Origin: Trujillonella endophytica
Lineage (GTDB): Bacteria; Actinomycetota; Actinomycetes; Mycobacteriales; Geodermatophilaceae
Assembly: GCF_019799905.1 (NCBI RefSeq)
Contig: NZ_JABGCI010000001.1
Coordinates: forward strand, 310,001 to 374,000
Direction: 5' to 3'
DNA: 64,000 nt
In this document: in pieces, positions 41,515-49,303 of the stretch
Numbering within the stretch: the stretch's first letter is position 1
Layout: every line of letters starts with the position of its first letter
The notes under the pieces: model-generated
Seen by the model: the letters and a program-made list of their open reading frames with translations, nothing else
What the model was told of the DNA's origin: nothing
Database searches by the model: none
Made by a program: the position numbers and the translations under genes

Positions 41515-41582
41515 GCCCCCACGGTAGAGGCGGCCCCCGGCGACTGCCTGGACGCCGTCGGGTCGGGCGGGGCCGGTGGGGC

Positions 41583-41588
41583 TAGCGT
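41583..41588 (+). promoter_or_regulatory. -10 box of the leaderless amidohydrolase
   Basis: TAGCGT is followed by exactly 6 nt and ATG 41595, with no ribosome site. This suggests transcription starts at the ATG. Confidence 0.55.
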
Positions 41589-41594
41589 GCCTGC

Positions 41595-42905
41595 ATGTCT
41601 CAGCGATTCACCGCCCGGGCCGTCGTCGTGGGGGACCGGTCCGGGACCGTCGTCCCGGACGCGGTGGTCGACGTCGCCGACGGGCTGGTCACCTGGGTGG
41701 GCCCGGCAGCGGACGCCCCGCCGGCGGACGACGCCGAGCCGGTCGCCGTCCCCGGGGTGCTGGTGCCGGGGATGGTCAACGCCCACTCGCACGCGCCGAT
41801 GGTGCTGTTCCGCGGCCAGGGCGAGGGCCTGCCCCTGGACCGCTGGCTGCAGGAGGTCATGTGGCCGCGCGAGGCCCGGCTGACCCCGGACGACGTCGAG
41901 GTGGCGATGACCGCGGCGTCGGCGGAGATGCTGCGCGCCGGCGTGACCACCAGCGTGGAGATGTACTTCGAGGCCGAGCGGATCGCCGCGGCGGTCGGCC
42001 GGACCGGCGCCCGCGCGGTGATCGCCGCCCCGATGGTGCCGCTGCCCGGCATGCCGCCGCTGGAGGAGCAGCTGGCCGCCGCCGTCGACCTGGCCGCCGG
42101 AGCGCCGTCCGACGGGATGGTCGAGTACGGGCTGGGCCCGCACGCGGCCTACACCGTCCCGCTCTCCCTGCTCGGCAAGGCGGCCGCGGCCGCGCGCGAG
42201 CACGGGATGCTGCTGCACCTGCACGTCGCCGAGACCGCCACGGAGGGCGGCGACCTGCTGGCCACCCACGGGCTGTCGGTGCCGGCGCTGCTCGCCGCCC
42301 ACGACGTGCTCGGCGGCCGGGTGCTGGCGGCCCACTGCGTCCACCTCGACGACGGCGACCTCGAGCTGTGGCAGGAGTACGACGTGGCCGTCGCGCACTG
42401 CCCGGCCAGCAACGCCAAGCTGGCCAGCGGCGTCGCCCGGCTGCGCGACATGCTCGACCGCGGCATCCGGGTCGGGCTGGGCACCGACGGCCCGGCGTCC
42501 AACGACGGGCTGGACCTGCTGGCCGACGCCCGCCTGGCCGCGCAGCTGGCCCGGCTGCGGGAGTCCTCGGCGACCGCGCTGACCGCGGCCGAGGCGCTGT
42601 GGCTGGCGACCGGGGCCTCGGCCGACGCGATCGGCCGGCCCGACCTGGGCCAGGTCGCCGTGGGCCGGCGGGCCGACCTCGTGCACGTCGACACCCGGGA
42701 CCTGGGGTTCGAGCCGGTGGGCGAGGTGGCCGACCTGGTCACCCACCTCGTCTGGTCCGGCGCCTCGCGGCTGGTACGGGACGTGTGGGTGGGCGGCCGG
42801 CAGGTCGTCGCCGGCGGCGCGTGCACCACCGTGGACGCCGAGGCGCTGCGGATCGAGGTCGCCGAGCGCGCCGCCCGCCTCGCCGGCGCGCAGCACCGCG
42901 CCTGA
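41595..42905 (+). CDS. Amidohydrolase, MTA/SAH deaminase family
   Basis: This 436-residue metal-dependent hydrolase has its metal ligands in VNAHSHAPMVLFRGQGEGLPLDRWL, HLHVAETATEGGD, LAAHCVHLDD, VAHCPASNAKLASG and LGTDGPASNDGLDLL. The LDRWLQEVMWPREARLTPDDV segment is typical of the 5-methylthioadenosine/S-adenosylhomocysteine deaminase and chlorohydrolase group. It deaminates an adenosine-type or triazine-type ring, and MTA/SAH is the default guess. It has its own promoter directly at the ATG. Confidence 0.88.
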   Translation: MSQRFTARAVVVGDRSGTVVPDAVVDVADGLVTWVGPAADAPPADDAEPVAVPGVLVPGMVNAHSHAPMVLFRGQGEGLPLDRWLQEVMWPREARLTPDDVEVAMTAASAEMLRAGVTTSVEMYFEAERIAAAVGRTGARAVIAAPMVPLPGMPPLEEQLAAAVDLAAGAPSDGMVEYGLGPHAAYTVPLSLLGKAAAAAREHGMLLHLHVAETATEGGDLLATHGLSVPALLAAHDVLGGRVLAAHCVHLDDGDLELWQEYDVAVAHCPASNAKLASGVARLRDMLDRGIRVGLGTDGPASNDGLDLLADARLAAQLARLRESSATALTAAEALWLATGASADAIGRPDLGQVAVGRRADLVHVDTRDLGFEPVGEVADLVTHLVWSGASRLVRDVWVGGRQVVAGGACTTVDAEALRIEVAERAARLAGAQHRA

Positions 42906-42955
42906 CCCGGACCGCACCTGACCTGAGCCGCACCCGCATCTGACCTCGGCCGCAT
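42902..42955 (+). repeat. Three degenerate 16-nt repeats
   Basis: Units CTGACCCGGACCGCAC (42902-42917), CTGACCTGAGCCGCAC (42918-42933) and CTGACCTCGGCCGCAT (42940-42955) follow each other. The first contains the amidohydrolase stop codon. Confidence 0.6.
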
Positions 42956-42963
42956 CCGACACG

Positions 42964-43021
42964 GGCGCTGTGCGCTGGGGGCCCACTCCGGCGGTGGAAC
43001 GGTCTTCAGCCGCACAGCGCC
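42964..43021. repeat. Intergenic palindrome, GTGCGCTGGG family, copy 1
   Basis: Arms GGCGCTGTGCG (42964-42974) and CGCACAGCGCC (43011-43021) pair perfectly around a 36-nt loop. The text GTGCGCTGGGxGCCC and the end CGCACAGCGCC recur at 43420-43472, so the two copies flank the broken AbiEi gene. Confidence 0.7.
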
Positions 43022-43022
43022 G

Positions 43023-43476
43023 GTGTCGTCCACAGGTCCGGGGCGGATCCACGGGTGGCACGCGGAGGCCTCGAACGCGCTGTTCGGGCGGGACGCTGCG
43101 CCCGTGGTGGTCGGCCTGCGCGGCGCGTCCGGTGCGGACGGCGCGATCCGGATCTCCGACCTCGCCGCCCGGACGAGTTCGACGAGCGTCTCGCGCTGGA
43201 TCCGCGAGGGGCGGCTGCTGCGGCTGCTGCCGCACGTCGTCGTCACGGCAACCCCCCGAGCAGCGCGAGCGTGACCTGCGCCGGGACGCGGCACTCGCCG
43301 CGGCGGGCTGGCTGGTGCTCCGTCTCAGCTACCGCCGGTCGACCCGCGAGCCGGCCGCCTGCCGCGGAGAGATCGCGGCCGTCTACCGCGCTCGGCGCGC
43401 AGCTCCCGCTGCAGCCACCGTGCGCTGGGTGCCCGTTCCGCGGCCGGATGGGGCAGCAGGCGCACAGCGCCCGTGA
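43023..43476 (+). pseudogene. AbiEi-antitoxin / DUF559 gene remnant
   Basis: The first part (43023-43274) encodes an N-terminal winged-helix of the AbiEi-antitoxin type (IRISDLAARTSSTSVSRWIREGRLLRLLPHVVV). In another frame, from ~43245 to 43476, follows the end of a DUF559 (Vsr-like) domain: EQRERDLRRDAALAAAGWLVLRLSYRRST. Intact relatives in actinobacteria are about 280-330 residues. Here the middle ~150 residues are missing and the frame changes, so it is a decayed gene with an internal deletion. No partner toxin (AbiEii) is near. Confidence 0.6.
43420..43472. repeat. Intergenic palindrome, GTGCGCTGGG family, copy 2
   Basis: It begins GTGCGCTGGGTGCCC and ends CGCACAGCGCCC. It matches the copy at 42964-43021 at both ends while the centre differs. 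Confidence 0.6.
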
Positions 43477-43505
43477 CGGGAACCGTCACCGAGCGACTCG
43501 GTCAC
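43473..43505. repeat. AGCGACTC family, copy 2 (right half), with terminator hairpin
   Basis: GTGACGG-GAA-CCGTCAC (43473-43489) is a perfect 7-bp hairpin. The stretch 43476-43504 is homologous to the right half of the 39504-39550 palindrome, but the matching left half is missing. It lies at the stop of the metallo-hydrolase gene. Confidence 0.55.
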
Positions 43506-44326
43506 GGGCGGAGGGAGATCGTCTCGCCGCGGGTGACGGGACGGAGCTCGCCCGGCACCCGCCGGTCGGCCACCTCGCGGACGAAGTCGCCCAGCGGCGA
43601 CGCGAACCGCGAGTAGTCGTCGTAGTGCACCGGCACGGTCACCGGCGGCTTCAGCAGCTCGACCAGGTCCGCGCCCTGGCGGCCGTCCATGGTGACCGTG
43701 AAACCGAGGGCCCTCGTGCCGCCCAGGTGCGGGACGAGCACGTCGAGCGGGCCGCAGCGCTGCAGGACCTCCGCCAGGTACGGGCGGTACAGGGTGTCCC
43801 CGCTGATGTACCCCCGCCAGCTCACCTCGCCGTCGCGCAGGAGCTCCAGCACGCTGCCCATCACCGGCGGCAGCACCTTCGCCAGCAGGCCGGGGCCGTG
43901 CTCGCCGGGCACCGAGGTGATCCGCAGCGTCTCGCCGCCGCGGGTCATCTCGTGCCGTTGCCACGGGGTGAGGTCGAGGGTCTGCCGGAAGCCCCGCCGG
44001 CCCAGCGCCGTCGCTGCCTCCTGGGTGGTGACGACCGGGGTGTCGCGGTCGAGGGTGCGGGTGGCGATCCGGTCCCAGTGGTCGGCATGCAGGTGCGACA
44101 GCAGGATCGCGTCCAGCGCCGGCAGCTGCGTCGGCAGCAGCGCCGGGTCGGTCAGCCGCTTGGTCCACAGTCCCTTGCCGAGGTAGGCGCGCTGCCCCCG
44201 GCGCAGGAAGTTCGGGTCGGTGAGCAGGGTGAACCCGCCGATCCGCAGCAGCGCGGTCGCGTTGCCGCCGAAGGTGAGCGTGACGTCGTCGGTCGGCTCG
44301 GACGGCGCGGGTGGGACGGCGGTCAT
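43502..44326 (-). CDS. MBL-fold metallo-hydrolase (UlaG/RomA-like)
   Basis: The 274-residue protein has the metallo-beta-lactamase metal site: LLSHLHADHWDRI near residue 73, SGDTLYRPY near 174 and VPVHYDDY near 228. TFGGNATALLRIGGFTLLTDPNFL at the start matches the branch that includes N-acyl-phosphatidylethanolamine-phospholipase D-like and UlaG-like enzymes. Substrate unknown. ATG 44326 is chosen from the domain start. Confidence 0.85.
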   Translation of the reverse strand: MTAVPPAPSEPTDDVTLTFGGNATALLRIGGFTLLTDPNFLRRGQRAYLGKGLWTKRLTDPALLPTQLPALDAILLSHLHADHWDRIATRTLDRDTPVVTTQEAATALGRRGFRQTLDLTPWQRHEMTRGGETLRITSVPGEHGPGLLAKVLPPVMGSVLELLRDGEVSWRGYISGDTLYRPYLAEVLQRCGPLDVLVPHLGGTRALGFTVTMDGRQGADLVELLKPPVTVPVHYDDYSRFASPLGDFVREVADRRVPGELRPVTRGETISLRP

Positions 44327-44377
44327 GGTGCGCGGGCTACCCGCGGCCGCCGCGACCGACACCGCCCCGGACGACGC

Positions 44378-44414
44378 AGGCCTGCACACCCGGGGCTCCC
44401 GGATGTGCAGGCCT
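44378..44414 (-). terminator. Hairpin terminator after the nuclease gene
   Basis: A perfect 11-bp stem, AGGCCTGCACA (44378-44388) with TGTGCAGGCCT (44404-44414), has an inner CCGGG pairing. It lies 16 nt after the nuclease stop. Its CTGCAC core is shared with the hairpins at 11811-11857 and 112-150. Confidence 0.75.
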
Positions 44415-44429
44415 GGTGTCAGCGCCGCG

Positions 44430-47069
44430 TCAGGACTCCGGGCCCTCCTGCTCGGCGGGGCCCGTGCCGCGGCCCTGGTCGAGGACGTCGGTGCCGGGGC
44501 CGCCGGTCAGCCGGTCGTCGCCGTTGCCCCCGCTGAGCCGGTCGTCGCCGAACCCGCCGGAGAGCACGTCGGCGCCGTTGTCGCCGGCCAGGACGTCGTT
44601 CCCGCGTCCGCCGCAGACGACGTCGTCGCCGTTGCCGCCGGTGATCGTGTCGACGCCGTCCAAGCCCATGATCACGTCGGCCCCGTTGGTGCCCCGCAGG
44701 GTGTCGTTCCCGTCGGTCCCGACGATCGTCGGCAGCAGGCCCTGGCACCGCTCCTCGAGGTCGATCCCCAGCAGCAGCGGGTCGTGGTCGCTGGAGCGGT
44801 ACGGGTCGGCCGCGTAGAGCGCCGGGGCGCCGCTGTACTGGTAGGCGAACGACTCGACGGAGTTGATGTTCCAGTGCACGGGGTCGGTCACCTTGGCGGC
44901 GAGCTCGGGCGTGGCCAGCGCGTGGTCCAGCGAGCCGGACAGCGCGTCGAACACGTAGCTGTACCGGCCCGGGTCGAGCTGCTCACCCAGGTCGACGAAG
45001 CCCTCCCCCCGGAGCGCCTCGATCGGGTCCTCCCGGGTGTAGGCGTTGAAGTCACCCAGCAGGATCACGTCCTGGTCGCCGGTCTGCTCCCGCAGCCGGT
45101 CGGCGAACGCCGCCAGCGAGGCCGCCTGGCGAACCCGGTCGCCGTTCCAGGCGCCCTGCCCGTCCCCGGTGTCGACGTTGTCGCCGGTCGGCTGCCCCGG
45201 GCTCTTCGACTTGAAGTGGTTGGCGACCACGGTGAAGGCGTCGCCGTCGCGGACGAAGGTCTGCGCGATCGGCTCGCGGGCGTTGGACCAGACCGTCTCG
45301 TCGACCAGGCCGACGGGGGCGCCGACGGGCTGCACCTCGTCGGTGCGGTAGATGATCCCGTTCCGGATCGCGTCCCGGTCGACGGCGTAGAGCTCGTCCG
45401 GCAGCGGCACGTAGGCCCACACGTCGGCGCCCTCGGCCGCGTTCAGCCGGCGGACCAGGTCGGCCAGCGCGGTGTCGGCGTCGCCGGGGGTGAGGCCGGT
45501 GGAGTCGGTGTCCTCGATCTCCATGAGCGTGACGACGTCGGCGCCCAGTGCCCGGATGGCCGGCACGATCTTGCCGGCCTGCTCCTCGAACTCCGCGTCG
45601 CTGCGGGCGCCGCGGGCGTCGGGCCCGGTGCGGGTGAGGAAGTAGTTGAGCACGTTGAACGCGCCCAGCTGGACGTCACCGCCGACCTCCCCCGGCGCGG
45701 CCGGCCGGGTGTTCTGCGGCGCGAAGACACCGTCCGCGGTGCCGTCGGCCGGCTGCAGCCGCCAGGCCTCGAATCCGTAGCCCAGTACGAGGGGCTCGGT
45801 GAAGGTCAGCCGGTCGCCGACCCGCACCGGGGTCGCCGGCGACAGGTACGGGGCGGTGGTGACGCTGACCCGGCTGCCCATCGCGTCGTCGAGCGTGATG
45901 CTGCGCAGCGCGTTGTCCGCCGCGATCGCGTCCGCGGCGGCGCCGGGGCGGGCCAGCTCCGTGGGCTGGACCAGCAGGCCGCCCTCGGACAGGGTCAGCT
46001 CGCCGAAGCTGGTGAGGTCGAAGACCTCGCTCACGGTGAGGGTGTCGGCCGGGGCGACGAGCATGCCCTCCAGCCGCTCACGGGCGGCGTCGTCGGCCGG
46101 CAGGTCGAGCGGGGAAGCGGCGGGCAGGTCGGCGGGGGTGCCCTCGGCGCAGACCTCCACGTCACCGCCGGCACTCACCTGCGTCTGGCCGAAGTACTCG
46201 CTCGCGTCGCCCCGGACGGCGACGCGGTCACCGAGGTCGACCGCGGCGTCCGGGCTGAAGACGAAGACGCCGTCGGAGGTGGCGGCGTCCCCGTCCCCGT
46301 CGGCGTCCTGCAGGTAGAACCCGCTGAGTCCCGGGACGTCGCCGACGACGACGCCCTCGACCGTGACCTCCTGGCCGGCGAGGGGGGTCTCTGCCCCGGT
46401 GCCCTGCACAGTGCCGATCTCGACGGCGTCCTCGGCGCCGCAGACGTCCCCGGCCGGCGGCGGCTCCTCGCCACCACCGGGCGCGGCGTTGACCTGGCCC
46501 GGGGTGGCGGCGGCAGGACCGGCCCACACCAGGGCGCCTGCGGTGGCGTCGTAGCTGCGCGACAGGGATTGCCCGACGGGCTCCGTGCCCGCCTCGCTGA
46601 CGCCGATGTCGACGCTGGTCCTGCCGGCCGCGGGGCCGTTGGTCGCGGTGAACGTGCCCTCGTAGGAGAGGAACTCCAGCACCGTCCCGTTCCGGACCAG
46701 GGCCACGGCGTCGGGCGAGCCGTTCTGGATGCCGTTGGCCGGGTACTCGAGCACCGCCACGGCGGGGCCGCCGGTGGGTGCGGTCACGACCGGCAGGGGG
46801 TCCGTGTCGTACGTGGCGCCGTTGCTGCCGTTGTAGAGCACGATCGACAGCCCGGCCGACGTGGTCCCTGCCGGGATCTGCACCTCGACGAACTCGCCGG
46901 TGTCGGTGCCGGCGTTGTCGTAGTGGATCTCGGAGATGAACGGCGTGGTCGGCGGCGCGGCCGCGGCCGGGGTGATCCCGACGGCGGTCACCATCAGGGC
47001 GGCGGTCGCGGTGAGGCCCACGCCGGCGGCGCAGCGGGGGCGGGACGTTCGGTGCACGGGAGTCCTCAC
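44430..47069 (-). CDS. Secreted ExeM/NucH-type nuclease with C-terminal RTX-like repeats
   Basis: This 879-residue exported protein has in order: a signal peptide (residues 1-~38, ending AAAAP); a lamin-tail domain (FISEIHYDNAGTDTGEFVEV); an OB-fold (LAGQEVTVEGVVVGDVPGLSGFYLQD); and an endonuclease/exonuclease/phosphatase domain with NVLNYF, LMEIEDTDS, VVANHFKSK, LLGDFNAYTREDP and RSSDHDPLLLG. The last ~80 residues hold about six GGxGxDxL calcium-binding nonapeptides. It should degrade extracellular DNA. RTX repeats usually mark type I secretion, but here a Sec signal is present, so they may fold the enzyme in calcium outside. Confidence 0.92.
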   Translation of the reverse strand: MRTPVHRTSRPRCAAGVGLTATAALMVTAVGITPAAAAPPTTPFISEIHYDNAGTDTGEFVEVQIPAGTTSAGLSIVLYNGSNGATYDTDPLPVVTAPTGGPAVAVLEYPANGIQNGSPDAVALVRNGTVLEFLSYEGTFTATNGPAAGRTSVDIGVSEAGTEPVGQSLSRSYDATAGALVWAGPAAATPGQVNAAPGGGEEPPPAGDVCGAEDAVEIGTVQGTGAETPLAGQEVTVEGVVVGDVPGLSGFYLQDADGDGDAATSDGVFVFSPDAAVDLGDRVAVRGDASEYFGQTQVSAGGDVEVCAEGTPADLPAASPLDLPADDAARERLEGMLVAPADTLTVSEVFDLTSFGELTLSEGGLLVQPTELARPGAAADAIAADNALRSITLDDAMGSRVSVTTAPYLSPATPVRVGDRLTFTEPLVLGYGFEAWRLQPADGTADGVFAPQNTRPAAPGEVGGDVQLGAFNVLNYFLTRTGPDARGARSDAEFEEQAGKIVPAIRALGADVVTLMEIEDTDSTGLTPGDADTALADLVRRLNAAEGADVWAYVPLPDELYAVDRDAIRNGIIYRTDEVQPVGAPVGLVDETVWSNAREPIAQTFVRDGDAFTVVANHFKSKSPGQPTGDNVDTGDGQGAWNGDRVRQAASLAAFADRLREQTGDQDVILLGDFNAYTREDPIEALRGEGFVDLGEQLDPGRYSYVFDALSGSLDHALATPELAAKVTDPVHWNINSVESFAYQYSGAPALYAADPYRSSDHDPLLLGIDLEERCQGLLPTIVGTDGNDTLRGTNGADVIMGLDGVDTITGGNGDDVVCGGRGNDVLAGDNGADVLSGGFGDDRLSGGNGDDRLTGGPGTDVLDQGRGTGPAEQEGPES

Positions 47070-47189
47070 GGGAGGCGAAGGGGGACCGGTGCAGCCTCGG
47101 CGGGGCAGGTGACGGACGCGCCCGACGGACGGTGAACAGGATGTGACGGACGGTTCCGAGCGGACGCGTCCCCGGTGCCCGGCCGCGGC

Positions 47190-47732
47190 TCAGCTGCCGG
47201 GGTACAGGCCCGGCAGCCGGTGCTGCGACACCGGGCGCGGCAGGGTCCCCTCGGCCAGCACCTGCTCGTGGACCTGCTCCAGTGCCGTGCGCAGCGCGGG
47301 GAGCAGCGCCGGGTCCAGGCCGGCGAAGAACATCCGCGCGACGAGCGCCGCGTGCCCCGGGGTCGCGGCGTCGAGCTCGGCGCGGCCGGCGGCGGTGAGG
47401 ACGGCGTCGGTGGCCCGCCCGTCCTGCTCGGAGGGGCTCCGCTCGACCAGCCCCCGGGCGGTCATCCGCTGCAGGTGGTGGGACAGCCGGCTGCGCTCCC
47501 AGGCGATGCGGGCGGCGAGGACGCCCACCTGCATCCGGCCGCCGGGACAGTCGGCCAGGGCGTTGAGGACGTCGTAGTCGGCCAGGCTCAGTCCGCTGTC
47601 GGTCTGCAGCTGCCGGTTCATCTCGTAGTTGAGCCGCAGCTTCACGCGCATGTAGGCCAGCCACGTCTCCTGCTGCTCCTCGGTCAGCGGGGGTTCGGGA
47701 AGAACCCGACGAGACTTCGGCTTAGGTGACAT
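47190..47732 (-). CDS. MarR family transcriptional regulator
   Basis: The 180-residue regulator has the MarR winged helix: LSLADYDVLNALADCPGGRMQVGVLAARIAWERSRLSHHLQRMTARGLVERSPSEQDGRATDAVLTAAGRAEL. A C-terminal dimerisation helix follows. It is divergent from the esterase and probably represses it and itself through the palindrome at 47722-47741, which covers its own ATG. A phenolic or ester ligand would relieve this, as in relatives. Confidence 0.9.
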   Translation of the reverse strand: MSPKPKSRRVLPEPPLTEEQQETWLAYMRVKLRLNYEMNRQLQTDSGLSLADYDVLNALADCPGGRMQVGVLAARIAWERSRLSHHLQRMTARGLVERSPSEQDGRATDAVLTAAGRAELDAATPGHAALVARMFFAGLDPALLPALRTALEQVHEQVLAEGTLPRPVSQHRLPGLYPGS

Positions 47733-47741
47733 GTCACGTAA
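47722..47741. promoter_or_regulatory. Putative MarR operator
   Basis: GTGACATGTCAC (47726-47737) is a perfect 12-bp palindrome. With TTA and TAA outer arms it extends to 20 bp with one mismatched pair. It contains the MarR start codon (ATG 47732-47730) and lies 74 nt before the esterase start. Confidence 0.75.
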
Positions 47742-47814
47742 CTTCCTGTTGGTCGGCCGGAGGCAGTCTCACCGCCACGCCGTCCGCAGTCGAACAGAGT
47801 CGAGAGGAACCGTC

Positions 47815-48783
47815 ATGGCCACCCACCCGGTCGAGCCCGTCCTGGAGCCCGTCGCCCAGGCCTTCGCCGACGCCAACTCCACCCCGCCCTTCCTGTACCA
47901 GCTCTCCCCCGCAGAGGGCCGCGCGATCGTCGACGGCGTCCAGTCCGACCCGCCACCGGTGCTGCCCGCTGCCGACGTCTCCGACATCACGGTGCCCGGG
48001 GGGCCCACCGGTCAGGTGCGCGTGCGCATCGTGCGCCCGGCGGGGGCCACCGGCGTGCTGCCGGTCATCCTCTACGTGCACGGTCTGGGCTGGGTCTTCG
48101 GCGGCCCGCAGACCCACGACCGCCTGGTCCGGGAGCTCGCCGTGGGCGTGCAGGCCGCCGTCGTCTTCCCGGACTACGACCTCGCCCCGGAGGCGCGGTA
48201 CCCGACCCAGATCGAGCAGGTCTACGCGGTCGCCGACTGGATCGCGATGAACGGCGCCGACGAGCGGCTGGACCCGGGCCGGATCGCCGTTGCCGGGGAC
48301 TCGGTGGGCGGGAACATGGCCACCGTCGCGACCATCCTGGCCAAGCAGCGCGGCGGCGTCTCCTTCGCCGGCCAGCTGCTCTTCTACCCGGTCACCGACG
48401 CCGCCTTCGACACCGGCTCCTACGAGCAGTTCGCCGAGGGCTACTTCCTCGCCCGCGAGGGCATGAGGTGGTTCTGGGACCAGTACACGACCGACGAGGC
48501 GCAGCGCGCCGAGATCACCGCCTCCCCGCTGCGCGCGTCGACCGAGGACCTCGCCGGGCTGCCGCAGGCGCTGGTCGTCGTCGCCGAGGCAGACGTCCTG
48601 CGGGACGAGGGTGAGGCCTACGCGGCCAAGCTGCGCGCCGCGGGCGTCCCCGTCACGGCCGTGCGGTACGGCGGGATGGTGCACGACTTCGTCGGGCTGA
48701 ACCCGCTGCGTCACACCCACGCCGCCCAGGCCGCGATCACGCAGGGGATCTCGTTCCTGCGCGGCGTGCTCGGAACGGACTGA
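47815..48783 (+). CDS. Alpha/beta hydrolase, hormone-sensitive lipase family
   Basis: The 322-residue esterase has YVHGLGWVFGG near residue 88 as oxyanion region, VAGDSVGGNMATV with nucleophile Ser near 161, EADVLRDEGEAYA with the Asp near 259 and MVHDFVGL with the His near 288. The family usually has HGGGW. Here one Gly is replaced by Leu (HGLGW), which may alter the pocket. It hydrolyses short esters. GAGAGGAACC stands before ATG 47815. A MarR repressor and operator lie upstream, and an NTF2-like gene follows by 5 bp. Confidence 0.9.
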   Translation: MATHPVEPVLEPVAQAFADANSTPPFLYQLSPAEGRAIVDGVQSDPPPVLPAADVSDITVPGGPTGQVRVRIVRPAGATGVLPVILYVHGLGWVFGGPQTHDRLVRELAVGVQAAVVFPDYDLAPEARYPTQIEQVYAVADWIAMNGADERLDPGRIAVAGDSVGGNMATVATILAKQRGGVSFAGQLLFYPVTDAAFDTGSYEQFAEGYFLAREGMRWFWDQYTTDEAQRAEITASPLRASTEDLAGLPQALVVVAEADVLRDEGEAYAAKLRAAGVPVTAVRYGGMVHDFVGLNPLRHTHAAQAAITQGISFLRGVLGTD

Positions 48784-48788
48784 CCGCC

Positions 48789-49145
48789 GTGCCCGACGCC
48801 ATCGCCGAGGTGCTGACCCGCAGCGTCCTGCAGGTCTTCAACGAGGCCGACGCCGACCGGCGGGCCGAGCTCATCGCCGCCACCTATGCCCCGGACGTCG
48901 TGTTCCACGACCCCGAGGGCACGGTCACCGGCCGCGACGCCTTCGCCGCCAAGATCGGCGAGCTCCTCGCGGGCACCGGCGGACTGCCCTTCGACCTGCG
49001 CCGGCCGGTGCAGGTCAGCGTCGGGCTCGGCGTCGCGAGCTGGCGGCTCGGACCGGCCGGACAGCCGCCGGTGGCGACCGGGACGGACGTCGCGCTCGTC
49101 CGGGACGGGCTGATCACGGCAATGTGGACGCTCCTGGAGCCCTGA
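48789..49145 (+). CDS. SnoaL/NTF2-like protein
   Basis: The 118-residue protein matches the NTF2/SnoaL fold: LQVFNEADADRRAELIAATYAPDVVFHDPEGTVTGRDA, then four beta strands ending ALVRDGLITAMWTLLE. The FHDPEG segment carries a typical active-site His-Asp. Function could be an isomerase, cyclase or epoxide hydrolase. It follows the esterase by 5 bp, so both are probably under MarR control. Confidence 0.8.
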   Translation: MPDAIAEVLTRSVLQVFNEADADRRAELIAATYAPDVVFHDPEGTVTGRDAFAAKIGELLAGTGGLPFDLRRPVQVSVGLGVASWRLGPAGQPPVATGTDVALVRDGLITAMWTLLEP

Positions 49146-49228
49146 CCGGGGCGCGGCGGGAGGCGGTCGGTGCGGTGGTCGAGGCCGCCCCGCCGGCCGC
49201 CGATCCGGCAGTGCAGCCTGTACCCGGA

Positions 49229-49250
49229 CCGGCCGGCACCTGCCGGCCGG
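49229..49250. terminator. Palindromic hairpin
   Basis: CCGGCCGGCA (49229-49238) and TGCCGGCCGG (49241-49250) pair perfectly with a 2-nt loop, 84 nt after the NTF2-like gene. It is the only marked structure in that gap. Confidence 0.5.
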
Positions 49251-49303
49251 CCGGATGCGCCGTCCGCACGGCGGGGGCTCTGGTGCGGGAGAGGAGAGCA
49301 CGC

